Of a stretch of 64,000 nucleotides of DNA, positions 34,861-46,054 are shown in pieces. The stretch is from Brachypterus glaber. Taxonomy: Eukaryota > Arthropoda > Insecta > Coleoptera > Kateretidae. The DNA lies in the NCBI GenBank assembly GCA_958510825.1, contig OY294049.1, positions 31,958,774 through 32,022,773 of the forward strand, read 5' to 3'. A program made the position numbers and the translations under genes. Under the pieces are notes generated by a model. The model worked only from the letters and a program-made list of their open reading frames with translations. It did no database searches and had not been told where the DNA came from. Numbering within the stretch: the stretch's first letter is position 1; each line of letters starts with the position of its first letter.

Positions 34861-37084
34861 TATAGCTAGACACAAAATAGATAATCGTAGATAAAAATTT
34901 GATCAAATTTCCTTACAAACCATACAATAATACCGATACCTATTTTGTATAACCTTAAAATATATATGTACTAGTTATAGTTTAAAAAAATATCTCTATC
35001 AACGTTTCCCGATTAATTTATACCCATATAGTTCATAATTTCTTGTAAAATAAAATTTAACACCAATAAAATTATATTTATTTTCTACTTGCGGTTTGGT
35101 ACACTTCTGAAATCCTAAAGGCCCTTGTGGTTCCAGAATTAGGCTATCCTGGTACAGCAGCACACGGTTTCAACCGCTGGTATGAACCCTGGTCAACTAC
35201 GTCACGCCGAAATTCACGCCGACAGAACTTCAAGGTACGCCGACATAAACTCAACTAACGCCGACAAATATCCAGCCTATCTTTCCAACTCAAAAGATAA
35301 GCCCAAGAAAGAAAGCCTAAATAATAGAAATAAATGTTAGCCCTAACCTAAGATTTACTCACGAGGGGTTTTTTTATTACTTACCACGCAGATTAGACGT
35401 GGCTTCAAAAAAACTTCTAACGATTTCCCTTGGTTTTCCACAGGAAAAATCTCCAAAATATAGTTATAGACAACAATACAAATCTTCTAACGCTAAAATA
35501 ATACACAGGAATGTAAGAAATGGAAAGCGATAGAGAAAAGTAAAACTCACCGACTCCAATTTTCGCTCCAAAACTCGTGGACGGAAATAACTCCGGAAAA
35601 TTCCGATTATACCAATTTCACTCAAATAATATATATTACTCAACACTACTAATAAATTGGTACAAACTTTTGAGAGAATAATGAATCCGCAAATTGCGAT
35701 AGCCAAACTACAAGACAAAATATATTCTCTCAACGGCGTCACACAGCAATGAATAAAATATGGCCGCAGGAAAAGTTTCACAACGACAGAGAGAAGAAGG
35801 TGGGACACCAATCGCTAATTACAGAATTTACCAATGGAGGGCACTAATTAGTTATCGGATATCGAATTTAAATTAAGTATAAAAATATATGTGTTTGTTA
35901 TTAAGCCTAAAATAAAGTTTATTTTATTATATGGTTTATTTATTTTAATTGTTTATTTATTTTGTTTATTATTTTTATTAATATATTTATGTAGTTCTCA
36001 AGGAAAGAAACCTGTAATAAAAATATATTTATAACTATTCATATTTCAATCTACAATAACAAATACTTTGTTGGATAGTCTAAATAAAGTAACTATATTA
36101 TTTATTTATTGTTATTATAATTTATTGCTAATTTATAATAAAATTAGTAATAGTGTCATCTATTTAAAATTCAAATAAGTACGTATAAAATTATTTACCA
36201 AAATAAGAACCCTTTTTTTTTATAAACATAAATTGAAGGTTACTGCTCTTTTTTTTTATCGATTAACGATCAGCATTGAAGATGTCGATATATGTATTGA
36301 TTTTATCTGAAATTATGAATTAATTTATAAAAAGGCCCTTGTTACAATTTTGAATTGTAACAAAATATTTAAAAAATCAATATCACAAGAGATTCTATTA
36401 ATAATATTCATATTCATTTAAATGCTGGACTATCAAAACGCAGTTTTTATGCTTTGACTTTCAAAACGCAGTTTTTGATTTTTTTAATATACAATTTTTT
36501 TAATAATTAGTGAAACTGATTTAATTCGCCAATGTAATTTAACTATTCTCTCTAAAATATATAGTACCTAATGTTCATTGGTACTATAAACGCTGTTATA
36601 GTTCCTAAATTAATACTTGGTTGATATCTCGAAATGTGTTATTTGTCAAAAACTGCGTTTTGAAAGTCACCTCCTCAAAAGTCCAAACCTTGCTCGAATA
36701 TTGAGGGAAACGGGTCTATTTTTAAATGAATATTGCTCCAAAACTGTTAAGGGTGCGACCCAGCCAGTTTTGTTCAGGGAACTAAGGACTACAACATATA
36801 TAATTAGCCTAATCCGCTGAAAGATACTTTCTTTAGTGAATGTGCCCATTTTGTAAATTAAATGAATTATTTTTTTAGTAGGGGGCTTTGACTTTGACAG
36901 TTCTTATCTTAAGTATTAAAACAGTTTGAATTTATCGATTAAGCCATATTTTTTTGTGAAAAAAGGGGCGGATATTCATAAATGTATGTGAATCCATAAA
37001 CATTTGATCTATAAACATCAATGCATATAAGCCGATTTCGTTGGAAATCTATGACATAACTTGAAGATTCCCCAAAAGTATGAC

Positions 37085-37352
37085 ACAATCAACGAACTAA
37101 TAACTCTTCTCTCTAGAATAGGCATTTCGTTAAAACTGACAAAAACTTCGGCAACATGAACATTCGTCTATCTTACTTGCACATCTTTGTTCTAACAGAG
37201 ACAACAATACTTACTGGTAACCTTTATTGTTCAGGCCTGAACATACATACTATTTGTTTACAAACAAACCGAGATGTTGGCGATACTCTATATTAACGGT
37301 ATGCGTATTCTAGACAGAGAGTTATTAGTTCGTTGGACACAATTTATGAACT
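37085..37352. mobile_element. 268-bp foldback MITE
   Basis: The ends pair: ACAATCAACGAACTAATAAC with GTTATTAGTTCGTTGGACAC, continuing through CTCTAGAATA. The centre is unpaired. The stretch 36676-37084 to its left shows nothing identifiable. Confidence 0.78.
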
Positions 37353-37380
37353 TACCCTAAAATCTTAAAAGATGTACCTA

Positions 37381-38466
37381 CAGGGTGTATTTGAAATAGG
37401 GTCGGAAATTTTAACAGGTGATTCTACATGATAAAATTTGACAAAAAGTTCCTATAAACATATGTCTAAAAATGCGTCATAAGGGAGCTACGCCCCTTTA
37501 AAATTGGCTAAAAAAATCGGTTTTTATTTAATAACTCAGGAACCCTTTGAGATATATTAACGAGGTTTTGCACGTGAATTAATCCTAATAAGGCCCATCT
37601 TTGTATGTAATTTTTACGTACTTATTTAAACCAGGGGTGTGCGAAAAGGGGGGTCCTTATCACTTTTTTGTCCCAAACTTTTTTCTGTGTAACTTTTTTG
37701 CAATTTTATTTTTAAAATATGATTCCTCAGGTCAAAATACATAAAAAAGGTACTCTTGTTGTAATACTGTAGGATTAACCGTTTTCGAGAAAAGTTAATT
37801 TGAAGGTGAAATTTCACTGTTCGAGGACGAAAAATTAAATACTAAAATGTCGAAAACCAAAATTTTAATGATGCAATGTTATTCTACATCAAAAGCTAAG
37901 AAAAAAAGTTTCCATACATGTAGGTCGAAAAAACGCTTTTAAAGCTACCATAGCCCTTTAAAAATGGTGCATATTTAGGAGACCATAGCTACATTAGGAT
38001 TCATTTTTGGAAGTATCTGTATATGAGGTTTTTTTCTTAGTTTTTAATGTACATTCGCCCTGCATCATTAAAATTTTGGTTTTCAACATTTTAGTATTTA
38101 ATTTTTCGTCCTCGAACCGTGGAATTTCCTTCAAATGAATTTTTCTCGAAAACGATTAATCCTACAGTATTACAACAAGAGTACCTTTTTAATGTATTTT
38201 GACCTGGGGAATCATATTTCAAAAATAAAATTGCAAAAAAGTTACACAGAAAAAAGTTTGGGACAAAAAACTGCTAAGCCCCCCCCGTTTCGCACACCCC
38301 TGCTTTAAATAAGTACGTGAAAATTACATACAAAGATGGGCCTTATTAGGATTAATTCACGTGCAAAACCTCGTTAATATATCTCAAAGGGTTCCTGAGT
38401 TATTAAATAAAAACCGATTTTTTTAGCCACTTTCAAAGGGGCGTAGCTCCCTTATGACGCATTTAT
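37381..38466. mobile_element. CAGGGTGTATTTG foldback family, 1.09-kb copy, right end lost
   Basis: The left end CAGGGTGTATTTGAAATAGG follows a TA. Arms of over 400 bases pair, e.g. GGAACCCTTTGAGATATATT and its complement. The right arm stops at CTTATGACGCATTT, about 90 bases short of the terminus, where the AAG-rich flank of the next element begins. No protein. Confidence 0.82.
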
Positions 38467-38482
38467 ATTTAAGAAAGAAGAA

Positions 38483-40659
38483 CACTGAAAATTCGGTATT
38501 GTAGTAGATATTAAACGTTTTTGTCTATTTGGAACCTCAACAGTTGTTATTAATTCACGGTACTCTTGAATGATCAATGGGTTGAACTAACGTGGCAAAA
38601 AAATCTGACCATGGAACATGGTAGTAGAAAGTTCACTTGTTATAGAACCATCGACAGCCAAATCCCAAAAACTTGTTTTTGGAAAATAATGTTAAATAAC
38701 CGTCTGCAGAGTTCATGGTCAATACAAACTTAAAGTGTACATTATGTTGCTTGATTTTGGTAGTATTTCTCGTGCTGATTCCGAATATGTTTTAAGTTAC
38801 TCTCTATCTTTTTCCATTTTTGAGAAAAAAGCTTATAAAAATCACAAAAAATATTTTTTCGCATGTTTTAATGTAGCCTAGACATTTTGTTATAAGACGA
38901 TAAAATAACTTTCTTGGCTTAAATTGTAGTCCGATTCTCGTTCTGTATAGTTCCGAAGGAATATCTTGGATTTCTTTTTCTTTTGGTAAATCTAAATACA
39001 TATTTAAACACCCTTGAAATCGCGTTTTTATTAAAATACTTTTTTTTGTTAATCAGTGTCATTACAGATGTTTCAGATTTGATGGATTTGTCAAACACAG
39101 AGGCGCGTTAATAATTTTTACCGAATACTTGAGAATGTTAATAATACTATTAACCTACCTATTACTAGCTTGTTATAAATTGACTTATTTGTCAGAAATA
39201 ATGTTATAACAATAAATGTTGAATTTTGATGAAGGCTTTTATTTTTTACCTTCAGTATTATTTACATATATGTAAGTATTTTGAACTTAATAATTATATA
39301 TTTGATTTAAGAGTGATATTTTGCCAAAAAGAATTTATATTACGGTTATATAAAATAAATAATTGCTTCTATACTAATAACTTTTAAATTTATCTTAGAT
39401 AATGAGCGACCACGAAAATAATAGAAAAAAAGTTTGTGCTGCCTGCGGCGTGAAAATTTCATTTAAAAAATGTAAAGATGTCCATTTTAGGATAACTAAA
39501 AAATTGGAAGACCTTATGAAAATACATATTAATGAACCCTATGATGTTAACAATTGGAGGTTCCCAGTATCAATGTGTATTTCTTGTCGTCATCTTATTA
39601 TTTTGTTTTATTTATATGAATAAACTTATGTTTCACATAAGGGCATTTTTATTTTATTTTGTTTAGACATAATATGCTATATGCTTAAGCTTTAATTATC
39701 ATGTATTAGAAAAAAAAACAAGCAGCCGTTTTTAAATTCATAAGCATATAAATCTAATTCCTTTAATTTTTACTTATTTTTTATACAGAAAATGAAAGAA
39801 GGTAGTTCAGAATTTGATAAAAAAACGTGTATATTGTAAAAAACTTTTGATCTGAGGTAAATTGTTGATGAGTTTTTAATTTAATTTAAAAACCACCGTT
39901 CAATACTTCACACTGTGAAGTCTATAATAATAAATGTTTTTGTCTGGGCAAAATATAGAAAATAACTTTAGGAACGTCTATGTACATATCTGACAATTAC
40001 TTTTCAAAGTGAAAGATATATTATGAACACTATGTAACAAAATAATTAATTTTTTAATTTAAACACGTTTATAATAAAATTTTAAAAATTTTCACAAAAA
40101 TGTTAGACGAGATGTTCCTTTATAATAATACAGAACGAGAATCGGACAATAATTTAGGCTAAGAAAGTTATTTTATTGTCTTATAGCAAAATGTCTAGGC
40201 TACATTAAAACATGCGAAAAATTAATTTTTGTGATTTTTATACGCTTTTCTCTCAAAAAGGGAAAAAGATAGAGAGTAACTTAAAACATATTCGGAATCA
40301 GCACGAGAAATACTACCAAAATCAAGCAACATAATGTACATTTTAAGTTTGTATTGACCATGAACTCTGCAGACGGTTATTTAACATTATTTTCCAAAAA
40401 CAAGTTTTTGGGATTTGGCTGTCGGTGATTCTATAACAAGTGAACCTTCTACTACCATGTTCCATGGTCAGATTTTTTTGCCACGTTAGTTCAACCTATT
40501 GATCATTCAAGAGTACCGTGAATTACCAGTTGTTACAGTAAAAAATAACGTTGTTGTGTTATATTTTACTGTAACAACTTATAATTAATAACAAATGTTG
40601 CCTGGGGTTCCAAATAGGCAAAAACGTTTATTATTTACTACTATAAAGAATTCTCAGTG
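38483..40659. mobile_element. Foldback E (2.2 kb), CACTG termini, carrying a zinc-finger exon
   Basis: Arms of about 500 bases: left starts CACTGAAAATTC, right ends GAATTCTCAGTG. They share AAAACGTTTTTGTCTATTTG, TGACCATGGAACATGGTAGT and TCGTGCTGATTCCGAATATG. AAGAA occurs on both sides (38478-38482, 40660-40664), a possible 5-bp TSD, though the target is AAG-rich so this is weak. The centre holds a short zinc-finger-like exon at 39402-39623. CACTG ends fit the CACTA/Mirage/Chapaev (CMC) type, which is inference. Confidence 0.78.
39402..39623 (+). CDS. Zinc-finger-like N-terminal exon of an unknown transposon protein
   Basis: 73 codons beginning at an ATG just after a good acceptor, TTTTAAATTTATCTTAG. 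Two CxxC pairs, VCAACGVK and SMCISCRH, are spaced by about 45 residues, with a further Cys in KKCKD. This is a small zinc-binding module of the kind found at the N-terminus of insect transposon proteins and ZAD-like factors. The frame stops soon after the second pair, so the rest of the protein is missing. A second acceptor-like TTTTATACAG at about 39788 precedes a short open piece with no recognisable motif. It lies alone in the middle of foldback E. I take it to be the remnant of the element's own gene; a captured host exon is the alternative. Confidence 0.5.
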   Translation: MSDHENNRKKVCAACGVKISFKKCKDVHFRITKKLEDLMKIHINEPYDVNNWRFPVSMCISCRHLIILFYLYE

Positions 40660-40689
40660 AAGAAGACCCAAATGTATTTTTTTGTTTAA

Positions 40690-40858
40690 TGTGCTCATTT
40701 CACTTTATTAAGCATTTACGTGTTAGTAATATAACACATTTTGAGCAATTTTTAACAAAAAATAAACATTTTATAACAACGTATTAAAAGAGTTACATTT
40801 CACAAATTTTATTATTTTACCATTTTTAAGGGGCTCGTATAGGGTTTGGATATCGGTT
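40690..40858. repeat. Host repeat R, left part (LINE target)
   Basis: TTTACGTGTTAGTAATAT through GGGCTCGTATAGGGTTTGG. Two more copies lie to the right of the LINE at about 56046-56162 and 56380-56495. Repeat R runs on into CTCAAAATACCAGAACAAAT at 56006, which shows where the LINE interrupted it. Confidence 0.8.
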
Positions 40859-40861
40859 CAG

Positions 40862-41089
40862 TTCTGTAGTTTATGGAAACTAAATTTAGCATTTTATAGT
40901 AAAAAATGCCTAAAAGGCACTAAAATTATGTTTACCGAGTTTCTAACTCGCGAAAATGTGAAGTTGTTCAACGAATGTAAACAAAAATTTGGAAAATCAA
41001 CCTGGACATATCGTGGTTTCATTTATGCAGATGTTAATGATAAATGGGTTTTAATTAAGGATGAGGACGATTTCATAAAATTAGTTTGA
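40862..41089 (+). pseudogene. LINE ORF1 C-terminal domain (truncated)
   Basis: The open frame enters from the insertion point and ends at TGA 41087-41089. It contains KCLKGTKIMFTEFLTREN, then LFNECKQKFGKSTWTYRGF and LIKDEDDFIKLV. The LTREN...LF...C block followed by WTYRGFIYA and a short acidic tail resembles the C-terminal FP-like domain seen in many arthropod LINE ORF1 proteins. An internal ATG at 40928 gives 53 codons, but the frame is open upstream of it. The next 500 bases to ORF2 are AT-rich and non-coding, with an exact GTTCGAGCT dyad near 41438. Confidence 0.6.
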
Positions 41090-41586
41090 TGAAATTTTTG
41101 GTCAGTATCTCTTATTTGGTTTTTTCTTTATATTATTAAATTATTGATTATCTAAATTAATTAATTTAATTACAACTAGGACTTGTTTTTGTTTACATTT
41201 CAAGCTTTTTGTAAGCAGTTTTGGTTTTTGGTAATTTGAACTAAATATATTTATTAGTTATCATAAAAAAAATTAATAAATATATGCCATTGGGGCATAC
41301 TATTTATTTTTGTACATTTTATAACTAAATTTTGACACTATTATTTCTTGTTATTGTTATTGTTATTAACTAAATAAATACTAATTTATAAACTTTAAGT
41401 TAAAATATTTAAATTTCTTAAATTTCTTTTATTGGGGTTCGAGCTACAGCTCGAACATGCGTAGCGATTTTGCAAGAAATATGATTTTTGTTAGGTATGT
41501 GTGTTTTGTCCAGGTCAGTCATTATTGTGGGGGGTACTTGATATTGGTGCGGGAGGTGGCAAGCGGAGAGACACTGTCAGTGCGCT

Positions 41587-41736
41587 ATGGAGCCACGTGA
41601 CAACGGAGCGCGGTGGGGGGGACACACTAGCTCTTCACTTATTACAGGTGAAAATGCGAATCAACTTAAAAATAATTTTTCAGTTGCTCATTTAAATATT
41701 AGATCAATCAATACGGGTTTCGATGAATTCGTTAAT
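41587..41736 (+). pseudogene. LINE ORF2 start (endonuclease N-terminus), interrupted
   Basis: The frame begins after a TGA at 41539-41541; the first ATG is at 41587 (MEPRDNGARWGG). It runs to VAHLNIRSINTGFDEFVN, the opening strand of an APE-type endonuclease, where Asn of LNIRS is the conserved residue. At 41737 a TA-flanked element interrupts the ORF. The frame resumes at 44829 with DYNFDVLVITESWLN. Confidence 0.82.
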
Positions 41737-42579
41737 TAGGGTAGATACCCCAGTTATAGCCACCTTAAGAAAAATTCTGTTTTTATTTCTTTTTATTATG
41801 TTCCATTTTAATGTTAAGGTTGCAAGTTTTGGTTTTTCTGAAACTTACAATATATTTCTACTATAAAATAAATGTTTAAACAATATAACTTCAGCTGATA
41901 TGTTATAAAATAAAAAACAAACAAAATAATACTAATTCTCTAGTTTTAGCCACCCAAAAACCGGTTTTAGCCATAAAAATTCACCAGATATAGCCACTAT
42001 GAAAAAAACCTAAAAAGATGTTAAAAATAAATTATTTATATTTTTGTAACAGTTTTAGTACATTTAAAATTTATAGTTTTTTAAAAATATATACTTCTTA
42101 ATCAATATTTAAAATGATTTCGTTTTTTATTACATTTTTTCTTACATACATCTTTTCTTGGATAATTATCCGATAATTATAAATATTTAGTAATTTTATT
42201 TATTTTTATATTTATTTGTTTAGGGTCTTTTTGGGATCTGAACCAGCTGGTAGTTTATACCATATTCGACACTATAAGTTTTACAAAAAAAATTACATGT
42301 ATGTTACAATTTCACACTGTGACATGTTTAGTTTTCAGCTTCAGTCTTGAATCATTTGAGTCGTTTTGATGGCCCGTTCTCGACTATATTTTGTATAATA
42401 CTACTCCTTTTTAATTTAAATGTATTATTGGCTAATATTTAAAGGTGGTTTTCGCTAAAATCTTTATTATTTGTACATTAATTTTGACATATTGATATTT
42501 TTTGACATTGGCTATAACTGGTACTACTTAGGTTCCAGTTTTAGCCAATTCTGTGGCTATAGCTAGAAAGAGAAGCATA

Positions 42580-43507
42580 GAGGAAGGGTAGCAAATGTGG
42601 GCTTGGTCTTGTAATATGGGCTAGGTGGGTTTCTCAGCTATCCGATGCAGTTCTCTGCATCCGACTATCGCAAATCGTAAATGGCGAAGTTAAACTTCCA
42701 CAGTAAAGATTCATTAATTAATTCATACATTCGTTGACGTTTGAGAATTTATTTTATTTTCCGTCCTTTTCAGCAAGCCACAGAACTTTTTTAGGTAAGT
42801 TTATAAATTCCGTTACCTGATAGATAACAACGTTTTCAAAACCATTTCTGCAACAAATCAAAGCCACATAATCGGGCTTTGATGTGTGCTTATTAGTTTT
42901 CTTCTACTGAGTTTTAGACATAACCTCTTTTGTTGTATACACCGAGTATTTTTGCAATATGGGTCATCCCTGTGTTTCTATTATGGGCTATATAGAACTA
43001 TGTATTTAAGCCTAGAATTTTTCTAGGAGGCCAAGCAAAGATCAGCAACAGCCAAGAATAGAAGAAAATGGAACGAGGGCGATATGGAACGCGCTATAAT
43101 AGCGATGAGGCAGTACGAGATGGGTACCTTCAAAGCTTTAAAAATGTTTATTATACCACGTTCTATATTAGGAGTTATTTGATTTATTATTTCATTTTAG
43201 ATATAACTTTTATACTTTTAACTTATTGCGACCAATAACATTGATTGCCACTTCAAATCTAATATTTATTACATAATTTTGGGGGCAGCCCATATTTAGG
43301 GCCAATTTCAAATCGACACAAAAGTGCACCTTCTCACTATTTACGAAATAATGAATTTATTATTTGTTTTAATCAATATGAATTTATAACAGGTTGTGAC
43401 TAATTAATATAGCTATCGTTGGGTACGATTGGTATTGGAACTAAACTTTTATTTATTTTTTTACAAGAAACAATAAAATGGGTAGCCCATATTTGCTTCC
43501 TTTCCTC
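42580..43507 (+). mobile_element. Nested pogo-like element (928 bp), TSD TA
   Basis: Termini GAGGAAGGGTAGCAAATGTG and its inverted partner CATATTTGCTTCCTTTCCTC, with TA on each side (42578-42579, 43508-43509). ATGGGCT/AGCCCAT motifs recur at about 42597, 42617, 42984, 43286 and 43483. It lies inside the TA element and carries a short HTH coding remnant. Confidence 0.82.
43054..43182 (+). pseudogene. Pogo/CENP-B-type HTH transposase N-terminus (remnant)
   Basis: The translation KNRRKWNEGDMERAIIAMRQ followed by GTFKALKMFIIPRSIL matches the layout of the psq/CENP-B helix-turn-helix at the start of pogo-like transposases: a basic RKW-E-D-AI helix, then KA-K-F and PRS-L. It binds the element's ends in intact relatives. 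A stop follows within a few codons of PRSIL and no DDE domain is found, so this is an internally deleted copy. The TA target of its host element fits this family. Confidence 0.7.
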
Positions 43508-43605
43508 TATTAGTGTCCCAGTTATCGCCATGCAAATTTAACAATAAATTCTGCAAAATATGTATTAAAATATTAATAAAGTAACTGTTTAATGACTTAC
43601 CTTTA

Positions 43606-44525
43606 ACTTATTTATTTATTCATTACAAATCCAACAGGTAAGGAACCTAATAACAGGATCAAAGAAAAGCTTAAAACTAAGATTAAAATATAAACTAAGA
43701 CTAAGATAAAAATACATATAAAAAAACATAAAAAATAAATTAGATTACATTAAATGTCAGGCAACATACAATTTTTCACATCAACTAATAAATGTTTTTT
43801 AAACCTATTAAAATTATTATCAAATATATCAATATTATTACCTAAGTTGTTGTATGATGCGCACATATCAAACATTGGAGAGTGCAAATGATTCACTGTG
43901 TTAGTTACATCAATATGAAAAGTACGAAATTGACGGGCAGATGTACGCGGTACGGCCATATTTACCATGTCAAGCAACAACGGAGCATCTACCAGACTAT
44001 GCAGTACTTTGTATAAAAAAATAATGCTTTGATAAAGACGTCTTTCTACTAATGGCTGAACATTAAACATTTCTAACAGATCTGAGTACGAAACATCGTT
44101 TGGTTAAACTTTATATTTTTTAAAGTATAAATATTTAAGAATTTTTTTCTGCACTTTTTCAATCTGGTTTATATACTTTGAATAGTGAGGGGACCATACT
44201 ATACACGCATACTCAAGTTTGCTACGGACAAACGAATTGTATAATGTTTTAATTGAATCACAGTTTGAAAAATGTTTTGTGTTTCTAATGACAAATCCTA
44301 AAACTTTTCGAGCACTAGAGCAAATTTTACTTATATGAACATCAAAATATAATTTTGGATCGAAAGTAATACCTAAGTCTTCAATTTCAAACACTCTTTC
44401 TAAAATAACTCTATTTATATCATAATTAAAGTAAATATTATTTTTTTTACGTGAGAAAGTCATAACCTTGCACTTTTTTGCATTTAAGTCCAATTTATTG
44501 ATAAAGCACCAATTAAGTAACTTGA
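43606..44525 (-). pseudogene. Antisense LINE fragment: RT C-terminal region
   Basis: Read on the minus strand, LLNWCFINKLDLNAKKCKVM begins the piece near 44523, followed by FEIEDLGITFDPKL and ICSSARKVLGFVIRNTKHF. An in-frame TAA at 44104-44106 separates this from NDVSYSDLLEMFNVQPLVER and the C-terminus, which ends at 43750. One frame otherwise covers the whole length. 3' UTR runs to about 43606 with an AATAAATAAATAA tail. The copy is 5'-truncated after the RT palm, as usual for LINE insertion, and lies in the TA element in opposite orientation to the outer LINE. Confidence 0.85.
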
Positions 44526-44828
44526 TATAAATGTTTTACGAATTTAATTTTACCTGAATTAGACATTTAAAATTATTTTTCTGGCGGTTTCTTAAAAAAA
44601 GTCATAAGAAATTACATTTTTTTTCAAAATCAAAATTTTAAATAGGCGCTGTGTTCGTTTCGCTACAGTTAAAACTTATTTAATATATTTGGTGTCCCAA
44701 CTTTTATCATTCAAATCGGATTTAAACGATAATTTTGATCTAAAGTCTCCTTTTTCTTAGCTATACCCAAAAAACTACTCTGACTGGCTAAAACCGGTGC
44801 AGTGGCTAAAACCGGTGATCCTACCCTA

Positions 44829-46051
44829 TGTATTTGATTATAATTTTGATGTATTGGTAATTACGGAAAGCTGGTTAAATTCAGAAGAAGCATATTTTCA
44901 TCTTGACTCAGATATGATTACTATTCCAGGTTACAATATTGTTAGAAGGGACAGGGGCTCTAGAGGGGGTGGAATATTAATTTATTTAAAAAATAACATT
45001 AAGTACGCTGTAGTCGATATTTATAGCATAAACCATGCTCAAAGTGTTTTTGTTGATATATCTGCAAATAAAACAAAATATCTTACCTGTGCTGTGTACA
45101 GACCCACAGATGCTGCAAGTAAAAAACTTTTTGTAGAAAGTTTTCACGATTTAATGGCGGATGTCAATTTACGGTACAACAATATTTTTATCTTGGGTGC
45201 CATAAATATTAAATTAAATGAATCATCAACATATTTAACATACTTTTTAAATTCGCTAGAAACACATTGTTTAAAGCAAGTCATAACCAAACCAACTAGA
45301 GTAACTTCAGTTTCTTCTTCTTTAATTGATGTTATAATAACAAATGAACCTACTGATATAATCACACAGGCTTGCATTGACCTTCCTGATAACATTTCGG
45401 ATCACAGGTTAATATTTTCTGTCACAAAATTTCCCAAAATAAAGTCAACCATAAAATACAAATCCTATAGAGACTATAATAGTATGAATTTTGATTTATT
45501 TAATTCTGATTGCGTAAATACCCCCTTGGAATCATTTTTTCAGTATACTAGATCTAACTAAGAAAGTTGAGTCCTTTAATAATCAAATTTTAAATCTTTT
45601 AAATGTTCATGCTCCCATTAAAAAGTGCAAAATAATAGAAAGACCATAAAAACCATGGATTACTCATGTTATAAAAAAAATGATGAAAACTCGGGACCAT
45701 GCTAAACGTAGATATTTAAGAAATAAAACCGAGGGTAGTTTAAATTATTATAAAGATTTAAAAAATTATACTGGGGATGCGATAAAAAGGGAGAAACAAG
45801 CGTTTTTTAAATCAATTAGCAAAGGCAATAAGAAATTATGGTCTGCATCCAAAAAGTTAAATTTTACAAAAAAAACCAGGTTTGAGGTCCCACCGCATTT
45901 ATGCAATGCAGAAAGTTTAAATAACCATTTCGTAACTGTAGGTCAAATGAACTTCTCTGTATTAACAGAAAAAATTAATTTTTACAATAACAATATACAT
46001 AAAGGTATCAAAAATTATAAATAGCATTAAAACAAATGCATTAGGCATTGA
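44829..46051 (+). pseudogene. LINE ORF2: endonuclease and linker (broken)
   Basis: Continues the ORF2 frame from 41736. ITESWLN carries the conserved endonuclease Glu, YRPTD is the YRPP-type block, and DNISDHRLIF has the catalytic SDH. The catalytic GDFN-type block reads GAINIKL, so its Asp is changed to Ala and the endonuclease would be dead. The frame ends at 45559-45561 (QYTRSN). A shift near 45545 leads to LTKKVESFNNQILNLL, and there is an in-frame TAA near 45648 before KPWITHVIKK. The linker KRRYLRNKTEG to KLWSASKKLN follows, then a stop and a switch to KIINSIKTNALGIDN, which runs into foldback B at 46055. Confidence 0.88.
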
Positions 46052-46054
46052 TAA

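Larger units (their letters stand above)
32678..36675. mobile_element. 4-kb inverted-repeat element D, right half largely unique
   Basis: Outer termini: GAGGTGACTCTCAAAACGCA on the left, and TGCGTTTTGAAAGTCACCTC on the right. The motif GACTTTCAAAACGCAGTTTT is repeated internally at about 32869 and 36457. The interior includes the right arm of foldback C1 (33540-34003), a small MITE-like dyad (34037-34192) and about 2.2 kb of sequence found nowhere else in the window. A minus-strand frame at 35464-35811 is long for this composition, but I recognise no domain in it. Whether the two termini really belong to one element is uncertain. Confidence 0.5.
41739..44826. mobile_element. TA-inserting TIR element (3.1 kb with nested insertions)
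   Basis: Left terminus GGGTAGATACCCCAGTTATA; right reads inward GGGTAGGATCACCGGTTTTA. TA lies on both sides (41737-41738, 44827-44828). Removing it with one TA restores the LINE frame exactly. Subterminal copies of a GGTTTTAGCCA/AGTTATAGCCA motif occur at both ends and around 41940-42000 and 42520-42560. No transposase of its own is recognised. It contains a pogo-like element and an antisense LINE fragment. TA target and short TIR suggest the Tc1/mariner group. Confidence 0.85.

Noticed and set aside
41501..41695. 65-codon frame MFCPGQSLLW
   Set aside because: The adjacent frame carries the LINE ORF2 start (LNIRS), so this is a shadow.
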